A stretch of DNA of 64,000 nt, from positions 62,001 through 126,000 of the forward strand of contig JAUJYZ010000016.1 in the NCBI GenBank assembly GCA_033675265.1. The letters run 5' to 3'. How positions within the stretch are numbered: position 1 is the first letter of the stretch; each line of letters starts with the position of its first letter. Origin of the DNA: Actinostola sp. cb2023. Taxonomy: Eukaryota > Cnidaria > Anthozoa > Actiniaria > Actinostolidae. The position numbers were made by a program, and so were the translations under genes. Of this stretch, positions 22,387-33,290 are shown in pieces. Below the pieces are notes generated by a model, which saw only the letters and a list, made by a program, of their open reading frames with translations, had not been told where the DNA came from and did not search any database.

Positions 22387-24485
22387 GCTTCGATAAGTGC
22401 ATTTTCTGCCAGACAAGTGACGATGTTCTGCGTATATTTGTACGGCAAAGCTATCCTCCATAGAGAAGTAATATCTGCATTTGAGGTAAGACAAGATGAA
22501 GTGCTACAGCGTCTCTCAGCTGATGACCTACGTCATACATGCATGGAAGGAAATGACATCATGTGGCACTCATCATGCTATGAGACATATACCAGCAAGC
22601 AAAATCTACGGTATTACTCATCACAATCTATAGATGTTCAAGCAGATGCCAGGGAACAACGCACATCCTTTGATTGGTCCAAGTGCCTCTTCTGCAAAAA
22701 TGCAACCCGAAAAAAGGACAGACAGCTGATAAACATTGTTACCTTTGAAGCCTGCAATAGCATAAAAGAATCTGCAGAAGCACGAGAAGACCACCAACTC
22801 TTGGACATACTTCAAACAATCAACTACGATCTTATAGCAGCAGAGGGAAAATACCACAAAGCCTGCCATGCTACCTACACAAGTAAAGTTAACATCAAGC
22901 GCAAACAACATGATGCTTCCATAAAAGAAGAAAACACTTTTGATGAAGCCTTCAGTCAGCTACTGGATACCATAACACAGGAATTTGAAAACGGCAAAGC
23001 CTATGACATGAACGTTCTTCTTCGGATGTTCAAAAAGGAGCTGGGAAAGATGGGAGTTAGTGCAGAGAGCTATTCGAAGCAAAAGTTGAAAGCGCGACTG
23101 ATGACACATTATAAGGAACACCTTGTTTTCCATCAGCCACCTCAACAATTCAAACCAGAGGTTGTGTATAGCAGCTCCATCTCATTAATTGATATTATAA
23201 ATGCAGCCAGCAACTGTGATCCCCCTGATACTGCATTTGGGGAGTTGTCACAGAAGTACGAAGACATTGTCTTAAGTACATTACATCAGAATGACTGCAC
23301 CCGAGTGGACCTGGTTTTCGATCAATATTGGCCTGTTTCCATCAAGGCTGGTGAACGCAGCAGGAGAGGAGAATCCCATGCGCTAGAAGTAAATATCCAC
23401 AGTGACTCCATGCAAGTCCCAAAGCAATGGTCAAAATTTATCTCTAACCCGAAAAACAAAGAAAATCTTTCTGAGTTTCTCAGCAATTCCTTATGTGAAA
23501 ACCTACCCGCACATTTAGATCCTGTGCAGAAAATACTCCTGGCTGGTGGTTTCAGGGATGGGTCAAGAACAGTTTCTCTTACCCAGGGCTCCGTGGCTGT
23601 TGAACAAATTCTACGATCAGACCACGAAGAGGCTGATACAAGACTGTTGCTTCATGCGAAACATGCTGCCGTAACCCATCCACGGATTGTGATACAATCA
23701 CCTGACACTGATGTCATTATACTTGCAACAGCACATTTTTTCAAGATCTGCAGTGCCAGGAGATGTGGTTCAAAACAGGCGTACAAGACAAACAAAGGTA
23801 CATTCCAGTCCATGACATCCAGTCTTCTCTGGGTCAACCACTTTGCAAGTGTCTACCATCGTTTCACGCACTAACAGGGTGCGACTCAACAAGCGCTTTC
23901 TCTGGAATTGGGAAAAAGAAGGCCTGCAAAGTGCTTAACTCAAGAATAAACATCTACAGCCGAGATCTCAGCAGTCTAGGGGAGAGTCCAACCCTACTGG
24001 AGCCAGTGCAGAAGATATCAGAGTCTTTTATCTGTTCCATTTACACAAGTAAGAGCTTTTCCATCACAGATGATGCCCGATATTTCCTTTTCTGTCAAAA
24101 GAGCCTCAAGAGTGAGGAGCTACCACCCACATCAGAAAGCCTTAGTCATCATATAAAGAGAGCGAATTTCCAAGCGTTTGTGTTGAAAAATTCTCTAGTA
24201 CCACTTCAAACCACCCCCTCACCAGTAGGAAATGGATGGCAGTTGGACAACGGCAAGCTGGTCCCAGTCCTGATGACAAAGAATCCTGCGCCATCAAGCA
24301 TAACGGAGCTCATAACATGCCATTGCACAACTTCCCAATGCAAACAGAATAGCTGTTCCTGTAAGAAGAATAGCCTTCCATGCACAGAGGCATGTGTATG
24401 CATGGCTGGCGAAGGATGCAGCAATCCTGTGAACGAAGTGTTACTTTCTGATAGTGATTCCAGTGACTCTGATACTGAGCCTTGA
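22387..24485 (+). pseudogene. XPG/FEN1-like nuclease with N-terminal paired Cys/His modules and Cys-rich (CXC-like) tail
   Basis: The main frame runs from 22417 to 23874 and continues in a second frame (about 23763-24485) after a one-base shift near 23745-23765. Upstream, FDKCIFCQTSDDVL (from about 22388) sits in another frame. Together with WHSSCYETYTSKQN it forms a first C-x2-C...H/C module. A second module has KCLFCK and YHKACHATYTSK. The nuclease core shows HEEADTRLLLHAKHA, then SPDTDVIIL (acidic XPG-I motifs) and ALTGCDSTSAFSGIGKKKA, which resembles the helix-hairpin/H2TH loop of FEN1 (GCD...GIG..KA). The end is a Cys cluster (CHCTTSQCKQNSCSCKKN, then CTEACVCMAGEGC) and an acidic Ser/Asp tail. 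Two frame breaks argue for a pseudogene, unless one is a small intron or a sequence error. It lies in the centre of the long-TIR element. Confidence 0.75.
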
Positions 24486-24807
24486 AGATGCATTACATAT
24501 GCGTGAAAAGAAAAGAAAAAAAAAAGAAAAAAAAAGAATGACTGTTGATATTTCAATGATGATCTTCATGTAAATAACAAGGATAGCCACGGAAACGGTT
24601 ATCTAACATGTAAATATACTATTTTCATAGTGCAAACCAGAGAGCAAATTTAAAATAAGCCATATGGAGAACGAGATTAAAACGGGATAATCACATACAA
24701 GGGCAGGCAAAAATGTTAACTTTTAACATATTTCCATGGAAACTGTTTCGACAGTAACGTAGAAATGCTATAAATATATCCCAAATTGCTTGAGTGCATA
24801 TCAGTTT

Positions 24808-25427
24808 TCATTTCGTAACATCTTCAATCTTTTCGATTCTGTATGACGATTTTCGACGATTTGGCACGTTTTAAGCCTGCTTTAGTTCCAGCCTCGTTTC
24901 CATGCTGACCCGTGCATTTTTATCCAATTTCTTTAAAGTCTGTACAGCCATATCCATTTTTTCACCATAATTGGACAGAACATGACCTACACGTTGCTTT
25001 TCAAGACTAACTTCATCAATATAGCAGTCTGTACGAATTTTACAGGGATTGAAACATGTCAGAATTGACAAAAATAGTGATTTTTGATGAAAAATGATCA
25101 CGTGACATGTCACGTGACATACTCTGAAGCCATGTAAGCCTTCAAACTTGAGACACAGGCCTACTCGTCACATTTTGATAGCTTTTGGGATACTTTGACG
25201 AAAGACGGTACGTTTAATATGATAAATTAAGGTTGAGCCTCGCTTCGACGCTAATCACCATATTTGGGCAAAGAACCCCTTATATCTCGTCAGTGGTACC
25301 ACAATTCGGGACTACATAGTACTTAGTCTTAAAGAAGAGTTATTCCTCTGTAGGAATCCGGTGTCAGACCTTTTCTGTCGGGTGGGTTGAACAAAACTAT
25401 ATTTTTCAGGGCCTAGCTCCTTGACTA
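24808..25427 (-). repeat. Right terminal inverted repeat of the nuclease element
   Basis: This is the reverse complement of the left TIR, from CATTTCGTAACATCTTC at the inner edge to CTAGCTCCTTGACTA at the outer edge. TAA follows it at 25428-25430. Confidence 0.9.
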
Positions 25428-25430
25428 TAA

Positions 25431-26889
25431 ACGAATTTGCACAAGTAGCAAATTGTTTCTTCGACAAGTTAAATCAATGAAACATAAAGTTCATCCTTGG
25501 TAGGTTCAGCACTTGATTTCAAAAAAAATCTGAAATACGATTCCTTCCAAGAAAATAGAATGGTGTTTGAAAGAGGATGTTAAATTAACACTAAGGAAAT
25601 GTATTTGTTATATTCAACTAAAGATAAAATCATGATGGGGCAGAAAGCCATTGTATACCAAATTAGATGTCGTGCATATAAGCATTATTACATTGGTGAA
25701 AAAGATAGATGTCTCTTGCCGAGATTTAAAAGAAAATGGTAGGAAATTTGACAAACCAATGTTTCAACCTTTAATGAACTGTGATCCTTTTCATGAAGTA
25801 GTCAACATTTTCTCTTTGCCGGACTTTTTGTCTTCATAGGGTGCTGTTGTTGACCTTAAATCGCATATTTATAAATGCTACAATTAATAATACCATCATC
25901 ATAGATCAGAATAGTAATTGGTATCAGCTACATTTCCTTGATGCATACTAATAAAAATGTTGTCACCCAGTATAAATGTTGGTTTAGAAGCCTCTGCAGG
26001 ACTAGTTGTTTAGTCTTCCATTTCTTTGTAGCTTCCTGGAATTAAATATTTCCTATATAGCGATTGTACACCTTGTAGCGCTATGCAGATGATGAGGTGA
26101 ATAAACATTGAAATATTACATTGGATCTATCTTAGTTGAAAATAATCATATTTTGACTACTTCAATGTTTATTGTTTCATATTGTATTAAGTAATTTGAT
26201 CACCCATTCAATACAATTGACTTTGACCTGTTGTGTATTTCATTTTGTTTGGATTTCCTTCCAATGCAAATGAAATATTTTATTGCATTTTGTTTCTGAC
26301 TTTTTTCTTATAGCATATTGTTGTGAGCGCCAAAGAACTTGAACTTGAACTTTACCATAGAGGTATCAATTTTTCCAGAATTGTTTGGAACTTTGTATCA
26401 AGTGATTTTCGTACGAAAAGACATTATAATTTTTTTAAATCTTGATCACTTTTTCGTGATGTTGAGCTTTCTTTATCCCATTTTCTGGTTTATACAAATT
26501 TATTTTCAGTGACAATGGGCTGCTAAAGATCTGCAACTGTGTTTATCTATATCTTCATTTCACACCCATATTGCCAAAAAAAAAGGTATTGCCCTTGAAC
26601 CATAGTGCAGACTCCTGTGTAATAAATTTCTCTAAGAAAAACAGCAATCAAAAATAGATTTCAAAATAGATTTTGTTGAGAATGCTCTAGAACCTTTCTA
26701 TAACAAATGAAAAAGTTATAAACAATGATAGAACAAGTGTCATCATGAGAAGTGATGTAATCAATAATAGAATCATCCCTATTCGATGTCTATCTCAGAC
26801 AAGCAGTGATAATGGGGGTATTACCAGGAGAATTGAACAAGAGGAAATAATGCAATGTACTGTACCAAAATCAAGAACTGTATGATCTG
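25431..26889. other. No gene; retroposon-tail-like fragments
   Basis: Near 26060 TATATAGCGATTGTACACC and TAGCGCTATGCAGATG occur, and near 26325 GTGAGCGCCAAAGAAC is followed by a TTGAACTTGAACTT tail. Both look like 3' ends of LINE/SINE copies. No coding evidence. Confidence 0.4.
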
Positions 26890-26924
26890 GTGAGGTTCAT
26901 GACCATCATGCAAGAGGCCGGTCT

Positions 26925-27775
26925 ACAACACCGGTCTAGTCAAGAATTGATGTTGATATTGCTCATGGAATCCAATTCACCAAAAGAATCGTGCATACAA
27001 CCTAGTTCTCGTGAACTTCATACATGCCATTACTATTGCAATATGCCAAGATCCAGAAAATGTTATCCCATGTAAATGCAGGAAAATAAAAACTGCACCA
27101 ACAATTTATTAGTTTATGCAACAGAGAATTAATGTTATAGATTTGCAAGTTCCTGTTTTGTTTTTGAATGAATTTGATAGTATGCCAGTAACTCAAGAGA
27201 TTTCTGTCCAAGAAGAGTTTGTTTGGTTTTATCTGAGTGACAATATTTCTTCACTTGGCAACCAAGAAATTGTAGCAATGAATACAATAATGAAATAATA
27301 GAAACTAGACCTTGTAAGCAAGTACACTTGTGCCAGAGGCCAATAATTACAACACCAAACTAGTCAAGAATTTATATTGATATTGCTCAAGGAATCCAAT
27401 TCATCAAAAGAATCGTGCACACGAGCTAGTTCTCATGAACTTCATACATGCCGTTATTATTGCAATATGCCAAGATCCAGAAAATGTTATCCCATGTAAA
27501 TGCAGTAAAATAAAACCTGCACCAACAATTTATCAGTTTATGCAACAGAGAATTAAGGTTATAGATTTGCAAGTTATTATTTTGTTTTTGAATGGATTTG
27601 CTTATGATATGTCAGTAATTCAAGAGATTTCTGTCCAATAAGAGTTTGTTTGGTTTTATTTGAGTGACAATATTTCTTTGCTTAACAACCAAGAAATTTC
27701 AGCAATGAATAGAATAATGAAATAGTAGAAACTAGACCTTGTAAGCAATGTACACTTGTGCCCTGTTGGGATTAA
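26925..27775. repeat. Tandem duplication, about 430-bp unit, two copies
   Basis: The run from CTAGTCAAGAATT through AAAATGTTATCCCATGTAAATG to ACTAGACCTTGTAAGCAA is present at about 26937-27345 and again at about 27360-27775, with a few substitutions. The right copy runs straight into repeat block B, so the ACCTTGTAAGCAA junction is shared. A 68-codon frame in copy 2 (27435-27641) has no domain. Confidence 0.85.
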
Positions 27776-28445
27776 GCTAGTAAGTGAAATCTTGAAGCTT
27801 TGGGGATACACACTACTGAGTGTACACACGTGTGTATGAGTTTCACTGTCGCTTCTAGAAAGCCTCCCTTTTTTACCTTGTCCTTCAAATATTTGCTACA
27901 AATGTAATAATGCAAATTTAAGTCCAATTCATCTTCAAGTTGGATACATATAATCTTGATTGTGCTCTTTGGTCCCTTAAGTTTCTGGGTAAACTCTGTT
28001 GCTTTCAACTGACTTATAATGCTTTTCTTTACAATGCAACAGTTTACCTTCAAGTTTGTATAACTGATAAAGGCTTTCAAGGATTAGAATAGAATAGAAT
28101 TGAGAATCCATGTGTCTCTGTTTCAGTTCACAAATATCTTAGTCAAGTTGACATTCATCAAGTGGAGGTTACCACGTAGGTCTCTTTGTTTTTACTGCTG
28201 GAACAGCTCCCTCACAAATGGAAGGGGTGGCGATCTCAAGTTTGAAAATCTTCTCGTCTTTGAATACACATGGAACACTCACTGAGTAAATTCCCCATTT
28301 CCAAAATGGCCACCATCTTCAACTTCCCGTCAGACACAATATGCTAATCCCTCCAGGGTTGCTGTGTAGCAGGATGTTGCACAACTTTGCAGATTTCTTG
28401 ACACCGAAATAAAATATGGCCTGCATTTTTCAACTCAGGCCCAGG
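27728..28445. repeat. Dispersed repeat block, copy B
   Basis: This is the collinear diverged counterpart of 17912-18800 (shared words listed there). It begins with ACTAGACCTTGTAAGCAATG at the edge of the 430-bp tandem unit and ends after GCACAACTTTGCAGATTTCT and TTTTTCAACTCAGGC. Confidence 0.75.
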
Positions 28446-28649
28446 CCTAATACCCCATACACACCAGTTAAACTAAGTTTATTCTCACTTCTCTAATTCG
28501 AGGGCATTTAATTTCACAATAATCAAACTACCTGGAATTTATACTGTGCATCGTGTGAAGGAATATTTAGAAATAGCGATAGTGAAGAAGAAATTATTGG
28601 TTTAACAACAAGCAATATTGGCTGATATTCTTATAGAGATTTTTATAGA

Positions 28650-28816
28650 GATTTGCTATAGGTAGACCTTCGCATCTTCTCGGATAAGGACGTTAAACCG
28701 TAGGTCTCCCGACCCTAATCTAACCTGTTCACGGGGACAATAAAAGAACCTGTTGATCTCTTCGATGTGAAATGTGCTATACAAGAACATCATATTATTA
28801 TTATTATTATTATTAT
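28650..28816 (+). mobile_element. SINE/LINE 3'-end fragment with (ATT)n tail
   Basis: TCTCGGATAAGGACGTTAAAC, CACGGGGACAATAAAAGAACC, GTGCTATACAAGAAC and then (ATT)n follow the order typical of retroposon 3' ends in invertebrates. The tail is at 28794-28815. Confidence 0.6.
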
Positions 28817-29665
28817 GAGCTAAGTGAAAGGCATATTTCAGTTAGTGGAAGTAGTGACAGTGAAAGCAGCGATGATCAAGAAGACATTGGTGGAGTGCAA
28901 GATACAAACTGGACTTGTGATCATCAAAATGTCAACATTCCGGAGTGCTTCGATCCTACAGCTCCAGTCTCAGGCTACTGCAATTGATTTTTGCCATTTG
29001 CTTTTACTTCAAGATCGTATTGAACACATTGTCATAGAAACGAATCTCAACACTCAATAAAAGCAACAGAAAGCGGAAACGACTGATACAGCCTGGCAAG
29101 ATGTACACAACAAAGACATCTCATGATACGATTCCTTCGAGGGATTAAAACTCTCCATTACGACGCTACTACTGGTCCAACAAGGAAAACTAAAAAAAGT
29201 GCAGGAAATTATGCCAAGGAACAGTTTTTTTGAAAATTAACCAGTACTTGCACTTCAATGACTCTTCTTATTTGTCTGCACACAATACATGCCAAATCGC
29301 GAAAATGCTATCAACAAACATCTAATAAAATAAAAAAGATTCTCAGATTCAAGCAGTACATGCCAATGAATCCTGTAATACCAGTCATTAAAGTTTGGAG
29401 TGGCTTCCATTAACCACTTTGTCTCAAAGTTTCAAGTATACACAGCGAGGAGATCAAGAACATGGTCTTGGAGAGTTTGTTGTTAGAGATTTGTAAGGGA
29501 ATTTGGTCCAAGAGGATATTGATTAAATCCAATAGTTGTTTGTGGGTTGGTATTGACATTTTTGTAGTTATACGAGTTTCCTCAACCCAAATTTATTGAT
29601 AAACCAAGCTTTCGGGCAAATAGCCCATCATCAGGGTTAGAATAGTCAATCTTCAGTTACAATCA
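28817..29665. other. No gene; a CTGATGA-stem-GAAA motif on the minus strand near 29620
   Basis: At 29605-29635, read on the minus strand, CTGATGATGGGC, a TATTT loop and GCCCGAAAGC occur next to a TTTATCAATAAA tail. This again looks like a retroelement end. An open frame at 28772-28987 and its neighbour are unsupported. Confidence 0.4.
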
Positions 29666-29669
29666 GCTC

Positions 29670-31275
29670 TATCAGCTCGGTTGGCCCACAAATCTTGTGC
29701 TGATTTCGTGTTCAGTCCGGCAGTGCATCAGCAAATTTTGTGCTGATCTAGTTAGTATTCAGCCGGTCGGTGTGTCCACAATTTTTATGCTGATTTTGTG
29801 TTCATCTGGTCGGTGTGTCTGGTCGGTGTGTCTGCAATTTCGTGTTCAGCTGGGTGGCGAGCCCACAAATTTTGTGCTGATTTGGTGTTCAGCCAGGAGA
29901 TATGTCTGCAAATTTTTGTTCCGATTTAATGTTCAGTTGGGTAGTGTGTCCACAAAATTTTGTGCTGATTTCGTGTTCAAGCGGGTGGTGTGTCCACAAA
30001 ATTTTGTGCTGATTTCGTGTTCAGCCAGGAGATGTCCGCCAATATTTGTTCCGATTTCGTGTTCAGCCGGGCATTGCTATACATTATTAACATTATTATA
30101 AAATGTTCTTGTTGTTGTCGATTTCATGTTCAGCCGGGCAGTGTCCACAAATTTTGTGCTGATATCGTGTTCAGCCAGGAGGTATGGCCACAAATCTTGT
30201 GCTGATTTTGCGTTCAGTCCAGCAGTGTGTCCTCAAATTTTGTGCTGATTTAGTGTTCAGCCGTGCGGTGTGTCCGCGATTTCATGTTCAGCCGGGTGGT
30301 GTGTCCACAAATTTTGTGCTGCTTTGGTGTTCAGCCAGGTGATATGTCTGCAAATTTTTGTTCCAATTTCATTTTCAGCCGGGTAGTCATGCTCGAGGAT
30401 CCAGCGGTTTTTGACCGCGCTCCGAAGTCACCGGCCGAAACAACCGGCTGGATAAATTACCTGCTAGTACGAGTTCTGGGGCGTGATACGCTCTCAAGCG
30501 GATTTAGTATAGCTCACATTTCAGACCCTAAAGAAATGTCAAAAATGAAGTGATAACTGAAGTCCAGATTGTTCATAATGATATATACGCTGAAAACTCT
30601 GTATTCCGTACTCGTGGTGCGTATTCTTTCAGTTGGCGGTACTTGTAGCTTCAAATCGTTTCTGGCCTCCCAATTCAAACAACACATTTACCAGCGCTAA
30701 GGATCGGATATCACTAGCAAAAATATCAAGCTTTTGCCATATCAAATACATATCATCCTTTTTTTTTTAAACGATAATTAAACGCTTCGAGAACCATGAA
30801 GGTCCATGAACTGTTCTGGCTTTAGGAAATCGATCCCGGGGAAAAACTAGAGTACGTGATCGATCGCATCACACAAATGCATTTCTTTAAAACATCCGTC
30901 AACATGGACGCTATCTTTGAAAATTATGGTCGAGTTTTGATTGGCCCTCTTTTTTACCCTCAAAAAGAGGGCCAATCAAAATCAAGATTCGTATCACGCC
31001 ACAGAACTCGTACTAGCTGGTAATTTATCCAGCGGGTTGTTTCGGCCAGTGACTTCGGAGCGTGGACAAAAACCGCTGGATCCTCGAGCATGCCGGGTAG
31101 TGTGTCCACAAAATTTTGTGGTGATTTCATGTTCAGCCAGGAGATATGTCCACCAATATTTGTTCCGATTTCATGTTTAACCGGGCAGTGTCCACAAATT
31201 TTGTGCTGATATCATGTTCAGCCAGGAGGTATGGCTGCAAAATTTTGTTCCGCTTTCGTGTTCAGCCAGGCATTG
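29670..31275. repeat. Degenerate satellite, ~43-45-bp unit, split by a MULE-type MITE
   Basis: The unit TTTCGTGTTCAGCCGGGYRG plus TGTGTCCACAAATTTTGTGC recurs about 16 times in 29680-30387 and about 4 more times in 31093-31275. The interruption (30388-31092) is a clean insertion. A short non-satellite gap at 30078-30110 recurs at 31270-31300 (TACATTATTAACATTAT), so part of the array was itself duplicated. The many open frames are satellite shadows. Confidence 0.85.
30388..31092. mobile_element. MULE-type MITE, 705 bp, ~103-bp TIRs, perfect 9-bp target duplication
   Basis: The left end begins CATGCTCGAGGATCCAGCGG and the right end is CCGCTGGATCCTCGAGCATG. The arms pair for about 103 bp (through CGTGATACG / CGTATCACG). 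CCGGGTAGT flanks both sides exactly (30379-30387 and 31093-31101). A 9-bp duplication with long TIRs is characteristic of Mutator-like elements (family knowledge). The interior has a second hairpin (GATTGGCCCTCTTTTT near 30938). No transposase. Confidence 0.9.
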
Positions 31276-31454
31276 TTATACATTATTAACATTATCATAA
31301 AATGAAAAAAAAGTTTTCGAATATCGATAAAAAATAAAAAGTTTTCGAAAGACCACAAAATAGAAGATTGAGGAGATCATTTGGAAGAATTTTTGTAAAA
31401 CAAATCAATTTGCCAATTCTCACGAAAAAATAAATAAGAGAACTGTTAGAATAA

Positions 31455-31728
31455 AGACCCGTGCAAACATGCATACATGTTGGCACAACATTGCCCAACA
31501 TTGTTGGGCCCAACATGTTGGCACCGTTTGAACACCCTGTTGGGCAATGTTGCGTGCTGTGCCAACATGTTGGGCCTCAACATCGGTCAACATTTCTATT
31601 GTTCTCGTGATCGAAGAAGCATGCCACAACATGTTGGCACCGTTTGCACGCATTGCACAACATGTTGGGCCCAACAATGTTGGGCAATGTTGTGCCAACA
31701 TGTTGGCACCGTTTGCACGGGCCTTCAC
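31455..31728. mobile_element. Foldback element built of CAACATGTTGG palindromes
   Basis: The inverted ends are GACCCGTGCAAAC and GTTTGCACGGGCC. Inside, CAACATGTTGG, CCCAACATTGTTGGGC and GGCACAACATTGCC-type words recur about ten times, so nearly every segment is self-complementary as well as complementary to the opposite arm. Apparent ORFs in all frames (Met-Leu-Ala-Gln-His repeats) are shadows. Confidence 0.8.
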
Positions 31729-32105
31729 TGTTAGGAAAAACACTTCCATAATACACATTTGCATAAAATGAAATCACATAAATTAAAGACACAAAAGAAT
31801 AAAAGTTATCATGCCGGACCTTCATGCCTTCATGAAAACACCTACTAAGATTTATAACCCTTCACAAGCATTCCAGAATGCCTGCTCAGCAGTTTATAAG
31901 TTTGCAGCTCAAAAATGAAAGTACTAAAGAAAATTATTCAAAGAGTTCAGATTTGGTTTCTTGTGAGAATAATAGTAAACACATTGTGATCAAATTATGT
32001 AATTGATTTTTTTCATTACATCAGTTGACGTAGTCTGATTTGCCCTTGTCAAAGACAGTGTTATCTATTGTTTGGATTTCGAAAAAGGTCAGAAGGCATG
32101 TCAAA

Positions 32106-32415
32106 ATGGTGGATGTCTTGGAGTCCAGTATAAGAAATGCATGTGAAGTTTTTTCAGTTTTCGGAGCTATATCCTCAGCAAATCAAACCTCTTACCAACT
32201 TCATAGAAAGGAGAGATGTCTTTTTGAATTCACCCACAGGATTTGGAAAATCATTGGTGTATCAAATGGCGCCATTTATAATTCATGCTGAGCTTGCTTG
32301 TGCTTTTCTTATACTGGACATCCGCCATTTTTACACAATGTTAAAACATTGTTGTCATTCCTTACTTTGCGAAAAATATAAGGTTCCTCCTGACTGGCCG
32401 AAGTCCAAACAATAG
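32106..32415 (+). pseudogene. RecQ/DEAD-like helicase N-terminal fragment
   Basis: MVDVLESSIRNACEVF starts at 32106. After a frameshift in a T-run near 32150 the text continues as LYPQQIKPLTNFIERRDVF and LNSPTGFGKSLVYQMAPF. The latter is a Walker A motif (GFGKS) in the RecQ-like setting Q-x6...GKSxxYQ. No DEAH box or later motif follows before the stop at about 32415. It is probably a decayed copy of a multi-copy RecQ-like gene. Confidence 0.65.
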
Positions 32416-32864
32416 AGAGCATGCTCTCTGGCAAGGTCAATCAGATGGAAAATGTGGATGAAGTGGAGCATGACACATGAACTGTCTGAAAATCAGGCTA
32501 CAGTTCACAAAGTAACACAAATCTACATCTTTTCAAGTTAGATAATCAACCTTATAATAATAATATTATCAATGCAGTGTCGTAAACAATATCAAAATAA
32601 TAAAAGAAACAATTGGTGTTATTCAAAATCGTATTCTTCATTTTGAGTGCTCAAAATTCAATATTTCATGCGACAGTCTAGTGTGTCAGAAGATGACCAT
32701 ATTTAGAGCCTGATAGTACATTGAAATCATTGTTTTTGTATGTTTTTCAAGATGTACTCCAATTGATTTATTGAAACAAAATGTACGTTAAGGTGACTCT
32801 GTTATAATTCTCGGCGCACTCGTCTATGACAAACTTTGTGTCATAACTTCCTCTTCTTTTATGC
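32416..32864. other. No recognisable feature
   Basis: AT-rich spacer with no supported frame, repeat or tail. Confidence 0.4.
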
Positions 32865-33290
32865 AATAGCCATAAAACATTGGCAACAATTAGACCTATC
32901 ATTTACCTATAATACTATATATTTCGATTGCACTGCAGAACAATTAAAAAAGAGAGGATAGTACATATAACCTGACCAAGTTTTAGCAAAATCGTTGGAG
33001 GCTAAAGCACGGCCGCATAAAGGCCACCAAAATTAAGCATTGGTTGTTTAGCTCCAACGATTTTGCTAAAACTTGGTCAGGTTATGAATTATATCAATCT
33101 AAAGTGATTCTAAAACTTTCATCCAAAAAAAAAGGACAGATTTTTCGCAATATCCAATTTTATGCAAAACATTGAGGTTACTTAACTTCTAATTTTGTTT
33201 TCTTTAATGTGCTGCAGTGCAATCGAATTATATTGCATCATAGGTGAATGATACATCTAATAGTTGCCTATGCTTTATGGCAAATGATTC
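32865..33290. repeat. Imperfect palindrome centred near 33035
   Basis: The core arms are CCTGACCAAGTTTTAGCAAA and TTTGCTAAAACTTGGTCAGG (32977 and 33061). Complementarity resumes further out: ATTTCGATTGCACTGCAG / CTGCAGTGCAATCGAAT, and TAGACCTATCATTTACCTAT / ATAGGTGAATGATACATCTA. It is probably a foldback element, possibly with later insertions in one arm. Confidence 0.8.

Larger units (their letters stand above)
20637..25427 (+). mobile_element. 4.8-kb DNA transposon with ~630-bp TIRs and an XPG-like nuclease gene (Academ-like?)
   Basis: Inverted copies at 20637-21272 and 24808-25427 are nearly identical over most of their length, and diverge only in the outermost 45 bp. TAA occurs immediately outside both ends (20634-20636 and 25428-25430), a possible 3-bp target duplication. 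The interior encodes a frameshifted XPG/FEN1-like protein (22387-24485), and also holds a simple repeat (21685-22000) and a MITE (22084-22237). Family knowledge: Academ transposons make 3-4 bp duplications and often encode an XPG nuclease. A canonical Academ transposase domain was not recognised, so the class is inferred. The high TIR identity suggests fairly recent movement, or conversion between arms. Confidence 0.7.

Noticed and set aside
29697..31180. Several 70-130 codon frames rich in Cys/Phe/Ser
   Set aside because: They follow the ~44-bp satellite unit through three frames and have no domain.
31420..31825. Overlapping frames with MLAQHCP / NMLAP repeats
   Set aside because: They are translations of the CAACATGTTGG palindrome element on both strands.
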